Source: Aureimonas sp. AU4
Lineage (GTDB): Bacteria; Pseudomonadota; Alphaproteobacteria; Rhizobiales; Rhizobiaceae
NCBI RefSeq assembly: GCF_001463765.1
Contig: NZ_BBWK01000017.1
Span: 62,001-126,000 of the forward strand
Reading direction: 5' to 3'
Length of the DNA: 64,000 nucleotides
Shown here: positions 8,382 to 17,600 of the stretch, piece by piece
Layout of the letters: each line of letters begins with the position of its first letter
Position numbering within the stretch: position 1 is the stretch's first letter
Translations under genes and position numbers: made by a program
The notes under the pieces: model-generated
Seen by the model: the letters and a program-made list of their open reading frames with translations, nothing else
Database searches by the model: none
What the model was told of the DNA's origin: nothing

Positions 8382-9854
8382 TCAGAGCGCGATCTCGGGC
8401 ACGAAGGCCTTCACGCGGCCCATGTCCTCCTCGAACAGCGTCTGCTCGCGCGCCTGCGCCTCGGCGTCGGGCAGGCGCAGGATGTAGGCGGGGTGGACGG
8501 TGACGAGGAGCTTGGTGTCGCCGCCGGGCAGGTCGATCAGGCGCGAGCGCGTGTCGCGGATCGTCACCGTCTTGCCGATCACGGCGGCGGCGGCGGTCGC
8601 CCCGAGCGCCACGATAAGCTTGGGTCGGATCAGCTCGCGCTCCTGTTCCAGCCACCAGCGGCAGACCTTCACCTCGCTGACCGCCGGCGTCTTGTGGATG
8701 CGCCGCTTGCCGCGCGGCTCGAACTTGAAGTGCTTGACCGCGTTCGTGACGTAGGCCTGCGCCCGGTCGACGCCGGCCGCCTCCAGCGCCGCGTTGAACA
8801 CCTTGCCGGCGGGCCCGACGAAGGGGTGGCCGGCCAGATCCTCCTGGTCGCCCGGCTGCTCGCCGACGAAGATCACGGGCGCGTCCGGCGGCCCCTCGCC
8901 GAACACGGTCTGGGTGGCCGGCTCCCAGAGCGGGCACGCCTTGCAGTGACGCGCCTGCTCGCGCGCCTCCTCGATCGTGTCCGGAGCCTTGTTGAAGCCG
9001 TTGAAGGCGGGAACGGCTGCCGCTCGTGCCATGGTGTTGCGCTCCGATTGTTTCTCGGCACGCAAACTCGGCAGGGTCGGCGCGGTTTCGATCATGCGGC
9101 GCGAGGCCGCCTCGGCCCCTCGGATCAGGGGCTCGATCAGCGCGGCCTCGGGCAGGTTGTGCCAGTATTTCTTCGGCATCTCGGCCTGCATCGCCTTCAC
9201 CTTCAACCGGGCCGGGTTGAAGATCGAGGAATAGTAGGTGAGCCAGAGCGCCTCGGTGTCGTCGTCGGCCGGCTTCTGCGACGCGTCGGCACCCGGCGCG
9301 AAGACCATCTCCGCCCCGTCCCAGTGGACCGAACGCTTCGGCGTCAGGATGCTCCAGATCATGCCGGGAAAGCGCCGGAGGAAGAAGGGCGCGGTCAGCT
9401 CCACCACGTGGTGGAAGGGCTCGAACCAGGCGATGTAGTGGCGCTGCCCGTCGGTCGTTTCCACCTCGCGGAAGCGCACGAAGGCCTTCATCTTGTGGCT
9501 GTCGCGGCGCACCGCCTTTTCGAACTCGGCGGCGCGCGCGACATCCGCGTCGGACGCCACTTCCAGAAGCCCCTTCTCGCGCTGCAGGCGCCACAGGAGG
9601 CGGTAGGCGAGGCGGAAGCGCTCGGGGTCCGCATGGCAGACGACCTTGCGCGCCAGATCGGGAAAGGCGCGCGGGACGCTCAGGCCGGGCGCGCCGTCCG
9701 GCATCGCGCCCAGCGGCTCGGCAAAGAGCGGCCCGGCCTCGTCGCCGACGCAGAAGTCCATCTCGTCCGGCGAGACGCCCAGCGCCACGGCCCGGCGCGC
9801 GGCCTCGCGCCAGCCCTCGAAGTCCGCCGGATGGTCGAGGCGCGCGAGCTTCAT
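8382..9854 (-). CDS. DUF4130-UdgX fusion, uracil-DNA-binding protein
   Basis: This is a 490-residue two-part protein. Residues 1 to about 270 match the DUF4130 'DNA metabolism' domain, with AWFEPFHHVVELTAPFF near the centre. The rest is a family-4-like uracil-DNA glycosylase domain: GEQPGDQEDLAGHPFVGPAGK, then GKRRIHK, and TVHPAYILR near the end. KRRIH (residues 383-387) is the UdgX signature, whose histidine (H387 here) forms a covalent link to uracil-containing DNA in the studied mycobacterial enzyme. Its start lies three bases after the radical SAM stop, so the two genes are one unit. The role of DUF4130 is not established. Confidence 0.9.
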   Translation of the reverse strand: MKLARLDHPADFEGWREAARRAVALGVSPDEMDFCVGDEAGPLFAEPLGAMPDGAPGLSVPRAFPDLARKVVCHADPERFRLAYRLLWRLQREKGLLEVASDADVARAAEFEKAVRRDSHKMKAFVRFREVETTDGQRHYIAWFEPFHHVVELTAPFFLRRFPGMIWSILTPKRSVHWDGAEMVFAPGADASQKPADDDTEALWLTYYSSIFNPARLKVKAMQAEMPKKYWHNLPEAALIEPLIRGAEAASRRMIETAPTLPSLRAEKQSERNTMARAAAVPAFNGFNKAPDTIEEAREQARHCKACPLWEPATQTVFGEGPPDAPVIFVGEQPGDQEDLAGHPFVGPAGKVFNAALEAAGVDRAQAYVTNAVKHFKFEPRGKRRIHKTPAVSEVKVCRWWLEQERELIRPKLIVALGATAAAAVIGKTVTIRDTRSRLIDLPGGDTKLLVTVHPAYILRLPDAEAQAREQTLFEEDMGRVKAFVPEIAL

Positions 9855-9857
9855 GGC

Positions 9858-11096
9858 TCAGAACAGGCTCAGCTGCTGGGCGGGAGGCTTCCTGACCAGC
9901 GTCTCGCGCCCGTCGAGCCGGGCCGGCGTCCAGTCGATCGCCTCCACGAAGGGGCGCACCTTCTCGATCGAGCCGCACAGCCGCTTCACGTCGTCGAGGC
10001 GCAGGCTTCGATGGCGCCGCGTCGACAGGATGCGGTCCACCGACTTCGTGCCGAGGCCCGGCACGCGCAAGAGCATCTCGCGGTCGGCGCGGTTGACGTC
10101 GACCGGGAAGCGCCCCCGATTCTTGAGCGCCCAGGCGAGCTTGGGGTCGATGGCGAGATCCAGCATGCCGCCCTCCCCGCCCGACACGATCTCGTCGCGC
10201 TCGAAGCCGTAGAAGCGCATCAGCCAGTCGGCCTGGTAGAGCCGGTGCTCGCGCATCAGCGGAGGCTTGGCCAGCGGCAGGGCGGACGAGGAGTCGGGGA
10301 TCGGCGAAAAGGCGGAATAGTAGACGCGACGCAGGCGATAGTTGCCGTAGAGGTTCTCGGAGCGGCCGAGAATGTCGTCGTCGCTGGCGGCGTCCGCCCC
10401 GATGATCATCTGCGTCGACTGCCCGCCCGGCGCGAACTTCGGGGGCTTCACGCGGTCGCGCGCCTCGCCCTTGTGCTCGTCGATCTTGAGCCGGAGGTGC
10501 CCCATCGAGCGCTTGATGTCGCGGGGCTTCTTCTCGGGCGCGAGCCGCTCCAGCCCGATGTCGGTCGGCAGCTCGATGTTGATCGACAGGCGGTCGGCGA
10601 ACAGCCCCGCCTCCTCGATCAGCTTCGGCGACGCGTCGGGAATGGTCTTGAGGTGGATGTAGCCCGCGAAGTTCTCCTCCATGCGCAGCTTGCGCGCGAT
10701 GCGGACCATCTCCTCCATCGTGTAGTCCGAGGAGCGGATGATGCCGGACGAGAGGAACAGGCCCTCGATGTAGTTCCGCTTGTAGAACTCCATCGTCAGC
10801 TTCACGACCTCCTCCACCGAGAAGCGCGCGCGCTGAACGTTCGAGGACGAGCGGTTCACGCAGTAGACGCAGTCGTAGACGCAGAAGTTCGTCATCAGGA
10901 TCTTGAGGAGCGAGATGCAGCGCCCGTCCGGCGCATAGGCATGGCAGATCCCCGACCCTTCCGTGGATCCGATGCCGCCGGTCTTGGAGGAGTCGCGCTT
11001 GGCGGTTCCGCTGGAAGCGCAGGACGCGTCGTATTTCGCGGCGTCCGACAGGATGGCGAGCTTGGTCTTGAGCGTCATCTGGGCCATCCCGAACAT
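9858..11096 (-). CDS. Putative DNA modification/repair radical SAM protein
   Basis: This is a radical SAM protein of the family (rSAM_link_UDG) found beside UDG-like domains. The 4Fe-4S motif CVYDCVYC is CX3CX2C at residues 72-79. The C-terminus has a helix-hairpin-helix-like element, VPGLGTKSVDRIL, suggesting DNA contact. The family N-terminus KLAILSDAAKYDASCASSG is intact. I prefer the ATG at 11096, preceded by AAGGAAG, over the upstream ATG at 11123, which would add nine residues. It is the first gene of a two-gene unit with the DUF4130-UdgX fusion. The reaction and substrate are unknown. Confidence 0.88.
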   Translation of the reverse strand: MFGMAQMTLKTKLAILSDAAKYDASCASSGTAKRDSSKTGGIGSTEGSGICHAYAPDGRCISLLKILMTNFCVYDCVYCVNRSSSNVQRARFSVEEVVKLTMEFYKRNYIEGLFLSSGIIRSSDYTMEEMVRIARKLRMEENFAGYIHLKTIPDASPKLIEEAGLFADRLSINIELPTDIGLERLAPEKKPRDIKRSMGHLRLKIDEHKGEARDRVKPPKFAPGGQSTQMIIGADAASDDDILGRSENLYGNYRLRRVYYSAFSPIPDSSSALPLAKPPLMREHRLYQADWLMRFYGFERDEIVSGGEGGMLDLAIDPKLAWALKNRGRFPVDVNRADREMLLRVPGLGTKSVDRILSTRRHRSLRLDDVKRLCGSIEKVRPFVEAIDWTPARLDGRETLVRKPPAQQLSLF

Positions 11097-11322
11097 ATAG
11101 TGTTCTTCCTTCGTTCCGGCCATGCTCGACGATGGCTTATCCCAAGGAAATCGGCGGAAACGGCCGATCGGCGTTCAGCCTGGGTTCATGACCGTAAGGC
11201 GACCTTGCGATCAGTTTCCCGTGTTCGGGGAACCGGAGCGAATTTCCGTGCTTCCCGACCCGTGGGACGTTGTTCGCAGGGCGCGCAAAGCGCCTTGCAG
11301 GAGTTATGAGGATATCTTGCCG

Positions 11323-11748
11323 ATGCGTCGTTCGATCTCGTCGTTTCTTGCCGCCGCGCTGCTCGCCACGAGCGGCCTGACCGTCGCCTCCGCCCCGGCC
11401 GAGGCCCAGAGCTACCGCCAGCAGCAGCGTTTCGTGGAGCGCTTCTGCGCCCGCAATCCCGGCGCGCGCGACTGCCGCGAGTTCCGTCGCGACGCGCGCC
11501 GCTGGGACAACCGCCGCTACCAGCGCTGGTACCGCGACAACTACCGCCAGGACCGCCGCGACGCGACCACGGCGGCGATCTTCGGCCTTGCCGCCGGGGC
11601 GGCGCTGGGCGCGGCGGCGGCCAACAGCGGTGGCGGCTACAGTTCGAGCCAAGCCCAGCGCTGCGCCGCGCGCTACCGCACCTACGATCCGCGCACCAAC
11701 ACCTATGTCGCCAACAGCGCGGGCGAGCGCCGCATCTGCCGCCTCTGA
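11323..11748 (+). CDS. BA14K-family secreted protein, copy 1
   Basis: This is a 141-residue small exported protein. A signal peptide ends near residue 29 (ASAPAEAQS). It is followed by a basic, arginine- and tyrosine-rich region, a glycine-zipper-like hydrophobic stretch (GLAAGAALGAAAA, about residues 90-102), and a C-terminal BA14K-type motif, CAARYRTYDPRTNTYVA, ending RRICRL. BA14K is named for a Brucella immunoreactive protein; its molecular role is unclear. A second gene of the same design follows at 11918. Confidence 0.8.
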   Translation: MRRSISSFLAAALLATSGLTVASAPAEAQSYRQQQRFVERFCARNPGARDCREFRRDARRWDNRRYQRWYRDNYRQDRRDATTAAIFGLAAGAALGAAAANSGGGYSSSQAQRCAARYRTYDPRTNTYVANSAGERRICRL

Positions 11749-11755
11749 CGCGTTC

Positions 11756-11787
11756 GGTGGGCCGCGTCCGCGAGGGTGCGGCCCACC
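11756..11787 (+). terminator. Hairpin after the first BA14K gene
   Basis: A perfect 10-bp stem, GGTGGGCCGC paired with GCGGCCCACC, has a 12-base loop and starts eight bases after the stop codon. No run of T follows, so it may act as a processing or stability element instead of an intrinsic terminator. Confidence 0.4.
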
Positions 11788-11917
11788 CGCCCTTGAAACC
11801 GAAGCGTTCAGCGCGCGTTCAGGTGCCGGATCATACGGGTTGAGGCGACCCCTCCAGGCTCCGCTTGTTCGGAGCGACCTCCAGGGACCGACCTCGAACG
11901 CTTCGGAGTGTTTCGCC

Positions 11918-12403
11918 ATGCGCATGCTTCTCGCAGGTTTGGCCGCCGTTCTCACCGTCACGGCCGGCGGCGCCACCGCCGCCAAGGCGGAGCCCTGGGG
12001 CTACGGCCCCGGCCCCTACTACGGCGGGGGATACGGAGGGGGCTATTATCGCCACCACGACCGCGGCTTCCGGGGCGGCGACGCGCTGGTGGGCGGCGCG
12101 ATCGGCCTCGCCGCCGGCGCGCTTCTAGGCTCGGCGCTCTCGCAGCCCCGCCCCGCGCCCGCCTATGTCGATCCCTACTACGGCCGCCCGGTCTACGCGG
12201 CGCCCGCCTACCGCGCGCCCGCGCCCGTCTATGTCGAGCCGCCGGCCTACGAGGACAGCTATCCCGCGCCCCGCACGGTCCGCTACTACAACCGCGCACC
12301 GAGCGGCCACGTCGAGCGCTGCCTCGCGCGCTACCGCTCCTACGACCCGCGCTCCGACACGTTCGTGGGCTACGACGGCTACGCGCGCCGCTGCAATCTC
12401 TGA
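11918..12403 (+). CDS. BA14K-family secreted protein, copy 2
   Basis: This 161-residue protein is built like its neighbour: a signal peptide to about residue 25 (TAAKAEP), a Gly/Tyr-rich segment, a glycine-zipper hydrophobic stretch (GGAIGLAAGALLG), a Pro/Tyr-rich linker, and a C-terminal BA14K motif, CLARYRSYDPRSDTFVGYDG, ending RRCNL. The ATG was chosen because GGAG lies upstream and the signal peptide begins there. It is probably cell-envelope associated. The shared C-terminal block with the gene at 11323 suggests tandem duplication followed by divergence of the middle region. Confidence 0.8.
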   Translation: MRMLLAGLAAVLTVTAGGATAAKAEPWGYGPGPYYGGGYGGGYYRHHDRGFRGGDALVGGAIGLAAGALLGSALSQPRPAPAYVDPYYGRPVYAAPAYRAPAPVYVEPPAYEDSYPAPRTVRYYNRAPSGHVERCLARYRSYDPRSDTFVGYDGYARRCNL

Positions 12404-12426
12404 ACGCGGCACGCTTTCCAACCAGG

Positions 12427-12454
12427 GGCCCCGGAGCGATCCGGGGCCTTTTTT
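12427..12454 (+). terminator. Intrinsic terminator after BA14K copy 2
   Basis: GGCCCCGG and CCGGGGCC form an 8-bp GC stem with a six-base loop, followed directly by six T. It ends the BA14K unit and separates it from tamA. Confidence 0.88.
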
Positions 12455-12651
12455 CGTGCGCGGACAGATCGATAGGACCCGCCCTGTGGGTTGCTGTGGA
12501 CGGGCGTGCCAAGGTGTGGCGCAAGTCCCACAAAAGCCTCGTCGCTTCGCCCTGCGTCGAGCGGACCGGTTGTCATCGGGGGCCAACTCGGCATCTTGAA
12601 CGGCAAGTGGATCCCGAGTGACGGCCCGATGGGCCGCTGGGGGTTGGCCGG

Positions 12652-14682
12652 ATGCGAGCGGTTCCGCCGCGCATCCGGACATCGGGTGGGAAAGCGTTCG
12701 CGTTGGCACAGACCCTGACGGCATCCTGGCTGCGCACGACCTGCGCCGCCCTCCTGCTGGCTTCGGCCGTGACACCGGTGGGCGCGCAGGCACCGACGCG
12801 CCCCGCCGCCTCGCCGCTCCGCTTCCTCGATCCGTTCAACCTCTTCACCTCGCCCGAAGCCGAGGATCCGGGCATTCCCGATCCCGTGCGCTACGAGGCG
12901 ACGCTCACCGTCATGCCGGACGAGAGCGGGCTGCAGAAGACGCTGGAGCGAGCCTCCTCGCTGATCGCCGACGAGAAGGAGCCCGTTTCGGGCTCGCTCG
13001 GGCTCCTGGCCAAGGCGCGCACCGATCGCCGCCGCATCGTGGCGGCCCTCTACGAGAACGCGCGCTACGACGGGCTCGTGACGATCCGGGTGGACGGGCG
13101 CGACATCGCGACCCTCGAGCCGGACGCGACCTTCGACACCTCGCGCACCGTGCCGGTCGAGATCACGGTGGATCCCGGCCCCCTGTTCACGATCGGAACC
13201 GTCACGGTCGAGGCCGACGACCGGGGCCCGATCGACACCGCCCCCTACGAGCTGACGCCGGGCTCGAACGCGGGATCGGTGCGCATCCTCGCCGCCGAGG
13301 GACGAATCCTCACCGACCTTCGCGACCAGGGCCGCCCGTTCGTGGCGCTGACGCGGCGCGAGGTGGTGGCCGATTCCGCCACGCGCCGGATCGACGTGGC
13401 GCTCCGCATCTCGCCGGGCGGCGTCGTGCCCTTCGGCCAGACCTATGTCGAGGGCACGAGCCGGATGAATCCGGGCTTCGTCGCCTACATGGCGGGCATC
13501 CAGCCGGGCGAGACCTATTCGGTCGCCGCGATCGAAAAGGCGCGCAAGCGCCTCGTCGGCCTCAACGTCTTCTCCACCGCCAACGTCAAGGCGAGCGATG
13601 CGCAGGCAGACGACGGGACGCTCCCGGTCCAGGTCGTGGTGGCCGAGCGCAAGCGCTTCGTGTTCGGCGCGGGCGCGACCTTCTCCAACACGGAAGGCGC
13701 CGGCGCCAACGCCTACTGGGAGGACCGCAACGTCTTCGGCCGCGCCGAGTCGCTGCGCATCGAGGGCAAGGTCGCGCGCATCGGCGCCGAGACGCTGTCC
13801 GACAACTCCCGTCCGCTGGACGGCTTCGACTATTCGGCGAGCGCGACCTTCCGCAAGCCGGGCGTGCTCGGGCCCGACTCGGTCTATGTCGGATCGCTGA
13901 TCGGCCTGCGCGAGCAGCCGCTCGCCTACGACCGCACCTCGGTCGCCCTGACAAACGGCGTCGAGTACCAGATCGACGACCGGCAGAAGGCGACGCTCGG
14001 CATCCGCGCCGAATACGAGACGGTGCGCGACTATTTCGGCGAGAACGAGTTCCTGATCGCCTCCGTGCCCGGCACCTACACCTATGACGGTCGCGACAAC
14101 GAGCTGAACCCGACGCGCGGCTTCCTCGCCAAGCTCTCCGCCGAGCCCTCCTACGAGATCGAGAACGGCACCTTCTTCGCCAAGGCTCGCGGCGACGTCT
14201 CGGCCTACCTGTCGTTCGACGACGAGGGCCGGTTCGTGGCCGCCGGACGCGTTGGCTACGGCGCGATCGTGGGGGCGGACCTCGCCGAAATCCCGAACGA
14301 CCGGCGCTTCTATGCCGGCGGCGGCGGCTCGATGCGCGGCTACGCCTTCCAGTCGATCGGTCCCTACACGCCCCCGATCGCCTTTCCCGGCACCAACCCG
14401 AACTTCGTCGACACGCCGATCGGCGGGCTGTCGGTCTTCGAGGCCTCGGCGGAGCTGCGCTTCCGCATCACGGAAAACATCCAGATCGTGCCCTTCGTGG
14501 ACGGGGGAACGGTCGGCACCGACCTCGCCCCCGACTTCGGCGAGTTCAAGCTGGGGGCCGGCGTCGGCGCCCGCTACATCACGAGCTTCGGCCCGATCCG
14601 CGTCGACGTCGCCCTGCCGCTCGATCCCGGCCCGCGCGACTCCTCGTTCCAGATCTACGCCGGTATCGGGCAGGCCTTCTGA
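12652..14682 (+). CDS. tamA: TamA-type outer membrane assembly protein (BamA/Omp85 family)
   Basis: This is a 676-residue Omp85-family protein that works with TamB in the insertion and assembly of outer-membrane proteins or in envelope homeostasis. A hydrophobic export signal lies at about residues 26-46 (TTCAALLLASAVTPVGAQA). POTRA-like domains fill the first half. The C-terminal barrel has GGGGSMRGYAFQSIGP, matching the family's R-G-[FY] segment, and ends in phenylalanine (AGIGQAF), the usual barrel signal. The start is uncertain: the ATG at 12652 gives a long N-region, and a TTG near 12703 is an alternative. Its stop codon overlaps the tamB start (TGATG). Confidence 0.88.
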   Translation: MRAVPPRIRTSGGKAFALAQTLTASWLRTTCAALLLASAVTPVGAQAPTRPAASPLRFLDPFNLFTSPEAEDPGIPDPVRYEATLTVMPDESGLQKTLERASSLIADEKEPVSGSLGLLAKARTDRRRIVAALYENARYDGLVTIRVDGRDIATLEPDATFDTSRTVPVEITVDPGPLFTIGTVTVEADDRGPIDTAPYELTPGSNAGSVRILAAEGRILTDLRDQGRPFVALTRREVVADSATRRIDVALRISPGGVVPFGQTYVEGTSRMNPGFVAYMAGIQPGETYSVAAIEKARKRLVGLNVFSTANVKASDAQADDGTLPVQVVVAERKRFVFGAGATFSNTEGAGANAYWEDRNVFGRAESLRIEGKVARIGAETLSDNSRPLDGFDYSASATFRKPGVLGPDSVYVGSLIGLREQPLAYDRTSVALTNGVEYQIDDRQKATLGIRAEYETVRDYFGENEFLIASVPGTYTYDGRDNELNPTRGFLAKLSAEPSYEIENGTFFAKARGDVSAYLSFDDEGRFVAAGRVGYGAIVGADLAEIPNDRRFYAGGGGSMRGYAFQSIGPYTPPIAFPGTNPNFVDTPIGGLSVFEASAELRFRITENIQIVPFVDGGTVGTDLAPDFGEFKLGAGVGARYITSFGPIRVDVALPLDPGPRDSSFQIYAGIGQAF

Positions 14683-17600
14683 TGCGGTTTCCCCACGCCC
14701 TCCTCGCCGTCGTCGCGCTCGCCCTCGCCTGGCTCGCCCCGGTCGCCCCGGCGAAGGCGCAGTTCCTCGCCGGCCAGCTCGAGAACCTCCTGTCGACGCC
14801 CGACCGCACGGTGCGCGTTCAGGGTCTCAGCGGTGTCCTCAGCGGGAACCTGCGCATCCAGGAGGTGACCGTCGCCGACCGAGACGGCGTGTGGCTGACG
14901 GCGCGCGACCTCGCGCTCGACTGGTCGCCGCTCGCGCTCGTGCGCAAGAACGTCTCGGTCGAGAACCTCACCGCCGGCCAGATCACGCTCGCGCGCCTGC
15001 CGCTGGCGGGCCAGACCCCGGCCGAGTCCTCCGAGGGCGGCTTCTCGCTTCCCTCGATCACGGCCGACATCCGCAACATCCAGGTGAACGAGTTCGCGCT
15101 CGGCGAAGCGGTGGCGGGCGTGAGCGCCCGGCTTGCCGCGCAGGGGTCGCTGCGCCTGTCCGCCGACCCGGCGGTTCTCGACGCGAATCTGGCGATCCGT
15201 CGCCTCGACCAGCCGGGCGAGGTGAACCTCAAGCTCGGCTTCGAGCCGGCGAACAACCGGCTCGAGATCGCGATGAACGCCAGCGAGCCGGCCGGCGGCC
15301 TCGTGGCGGGGCTCCTGAAAATCCCTGGCGCGCCGCCGGTGGCGCTTTCGATCCAGGGCAACGGCCCGCTCGACGCCTTTTCGGCGAACGGCACGCTGGA
15401 TCTTGGCTCCGAGCGCGCGGCCACCCTTCAGGCCTCGACGCAGAACGGCGGCGACGGCCGGCGCGTCCAGGCCGACCTCACGGCCCTGACGGCTCCCTTC
15501 GTGCCGGAAGCCTATCTCGGCACGGTGGGCCGCGATCTGCGCCTGCAGGCGAACGTCCTGCTGCGCCCCGACGGCGCGATCGCCATCGACACCGGACGTC
15601 TCGTGTCCGGCAATCTCGACCTGACGGCGCAAGGGGTCCTCGACCGCTCGGGCTCCGCCAACGACCTGACGGTGGCGCTGCGCACCGACGAGGGCAATCC
15701 GATCCCGATCGTTCTCGGCGAGGCGGGCGCACGCACCGCGATCGACCTGTCGCGCCTCGATGCGCGGCTGCAGGGCGCCTTCTCGGCCGCGGCCGTCGAG
15801 CTCTCGGCCGCCGCCCGCTCGGCGGGCTATGCCGACTACGCCGTGAACGAGCTCACGGCCTCGGCGAGCTCCACGGCCTTCGACCTGAACAACATCGCCG
15901 GCCCCCTCCAGCTTCAGGCCGACGCGCGCAGCGCCAGCGTTCCCGCCGGCATCGCGACGCGCGTCCTCCAGGGGCCGATCAGCCTGCGCGGCCAGGGCGC
16001 GCTGACGGCGGACGGGATCGGCCTCGACAGCGCCAGCCTCAAGACCGCCGTGGCCGAGCTGTCGCTGGCCGGGCAGGCGGCGCTGAACGTCTCGACCTTC
16101 GCGCTCGACATCCAGAGCCGCTTCCAGACCGAGGCGCTGGCCGCGGACGCCGTTCCCTATGTGGGTCCGAGCGTCGCGATCGCGGGACGCGCCTCGCGCG
16201 CGGCCGACGGCTCGTTCGCGCTCTCCGACTTCAGGGTCGACGGCGACGCGCTGGACCTGTCCGGGACCGCGAGCCTCACCGGCGAGACCATCGCCGCCGC
16301 CGTGTCGGGCCGCCTCAACCAGGCGGTGGTGGCGGGTAGCGGGCTCGACGGCGAGGCGGAGTTCAAGCTCGACGCCTCCGGCACGACCGCCGCCCCCGCG
16401 ATCGACCTCACAGCGACCGCCGCGCGCCTCGATGTGGCGGGCCGTCGCCTCGAGAACCTCGACGCCCGCATCCAGGGCACCTTCCCGCTCGACGCGCCCG
16501 CCGGCACGGTGGCGGTGAACGGCACCTATGACGGCGCGCCGCTCCGGCTAGCCGCAACGCTCGCGACCGAGGGCGGCGTGCGACGGCTGACCGACCTCGT
16601 CCTGCGCCAGAACCGCAACCGGGTCGAGGGCTCGGTCGCGCTCGACGACGAGAACCGCGCCACCGGCCAGCTGCGCCTCGACCTGCCCGACGCAGCCCCC
16701 CTTCTGGCGCTCGCCGGCCAGACCGGCGCGGGCACGCTCAACGGGACCGTGAACCTTGCGGTCGGCTCGAACGGAACGCCGACGGCGGACCTCGACCTCG
16801 CGGCCCCCACCGTCACGCTGAACGGAAACAGCCTTACTGAGGCCCGCATCCGACTGCGCGCGACCGACTATCTCCAGCGCCCGCAGGTTTCGGGAACGGT
16901 CCGCGCAGCCGAGATCGAGGCGGGGTCGCTCACCGTGTCGCGCCTCGACGCCGCGCTGGAGGCGATCAATCGGGCGACCGCCGTCAACGCCTCGCTCCGG
17001 CTCAACGGCGTGCCGACCGAGCTGTCGGGCGACGTCGCCTTCACCGATGCCGGGACCGTGGTCGAGCTTCGGCGCCTCGCCGCCCAGGTGCCGAACGCCC
17101 CGCTCTCGCTGGCCGAGCCCGCCACGGTCACGCTCGGCTCGGTTCGCACCACGATCAGTCGCGTTCTCCTGAACGCCGGCTCGGGCTCGCTCGAACTCTC
17201 GGGCTCGGCCGGCGACACGCTCGACCTCGACCTTTCGCTGAACCGGCTGCCGGTCGCGCTCGCCAATCCCTTCGTCGCCGATCTCGACGCGTCGGGAACC
17301 TTGACCGGCACCGCCGCCCTCAAGGGCTCGGCCTCCTCGCCCGACGTCGATTTCTCGCTCCGGGCGGCGGACGTCGAGACCCGCCAGACGCGGCAGGCCC
17401 GCCTCGCCCCGGTGGAGGCGAACCTTCAGGGACGCCTGCGCGACGGTACCGCGACACTGGATGCCGCGCGCGTGTCGCTGGGGTCGGGCACGATCGACGC
17501 GAGCGGCACGGTCGGCGAGACGCTCGACCTCGATCTGGCGCTCACCAACCTGCCGGTCGCGCTCGCCAACGGCTTCCGCGAGGGCCTGGGCGCCTCGGGC

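Noticed and set aside
11229-11253. An EcfG promoter before the first BA14K gene
   Set aside because: GGAAC is present, but the expected -10 position reads GCTT after 16 bases; two boxes of this quality are not enough to annotate.
8346-11309. A 987-codon open frame antisense to the radical SAM and UdgX genes
   Set aside because: Both genes on the minus strand have catalytic motifs in order; the plus-strand translation has none.
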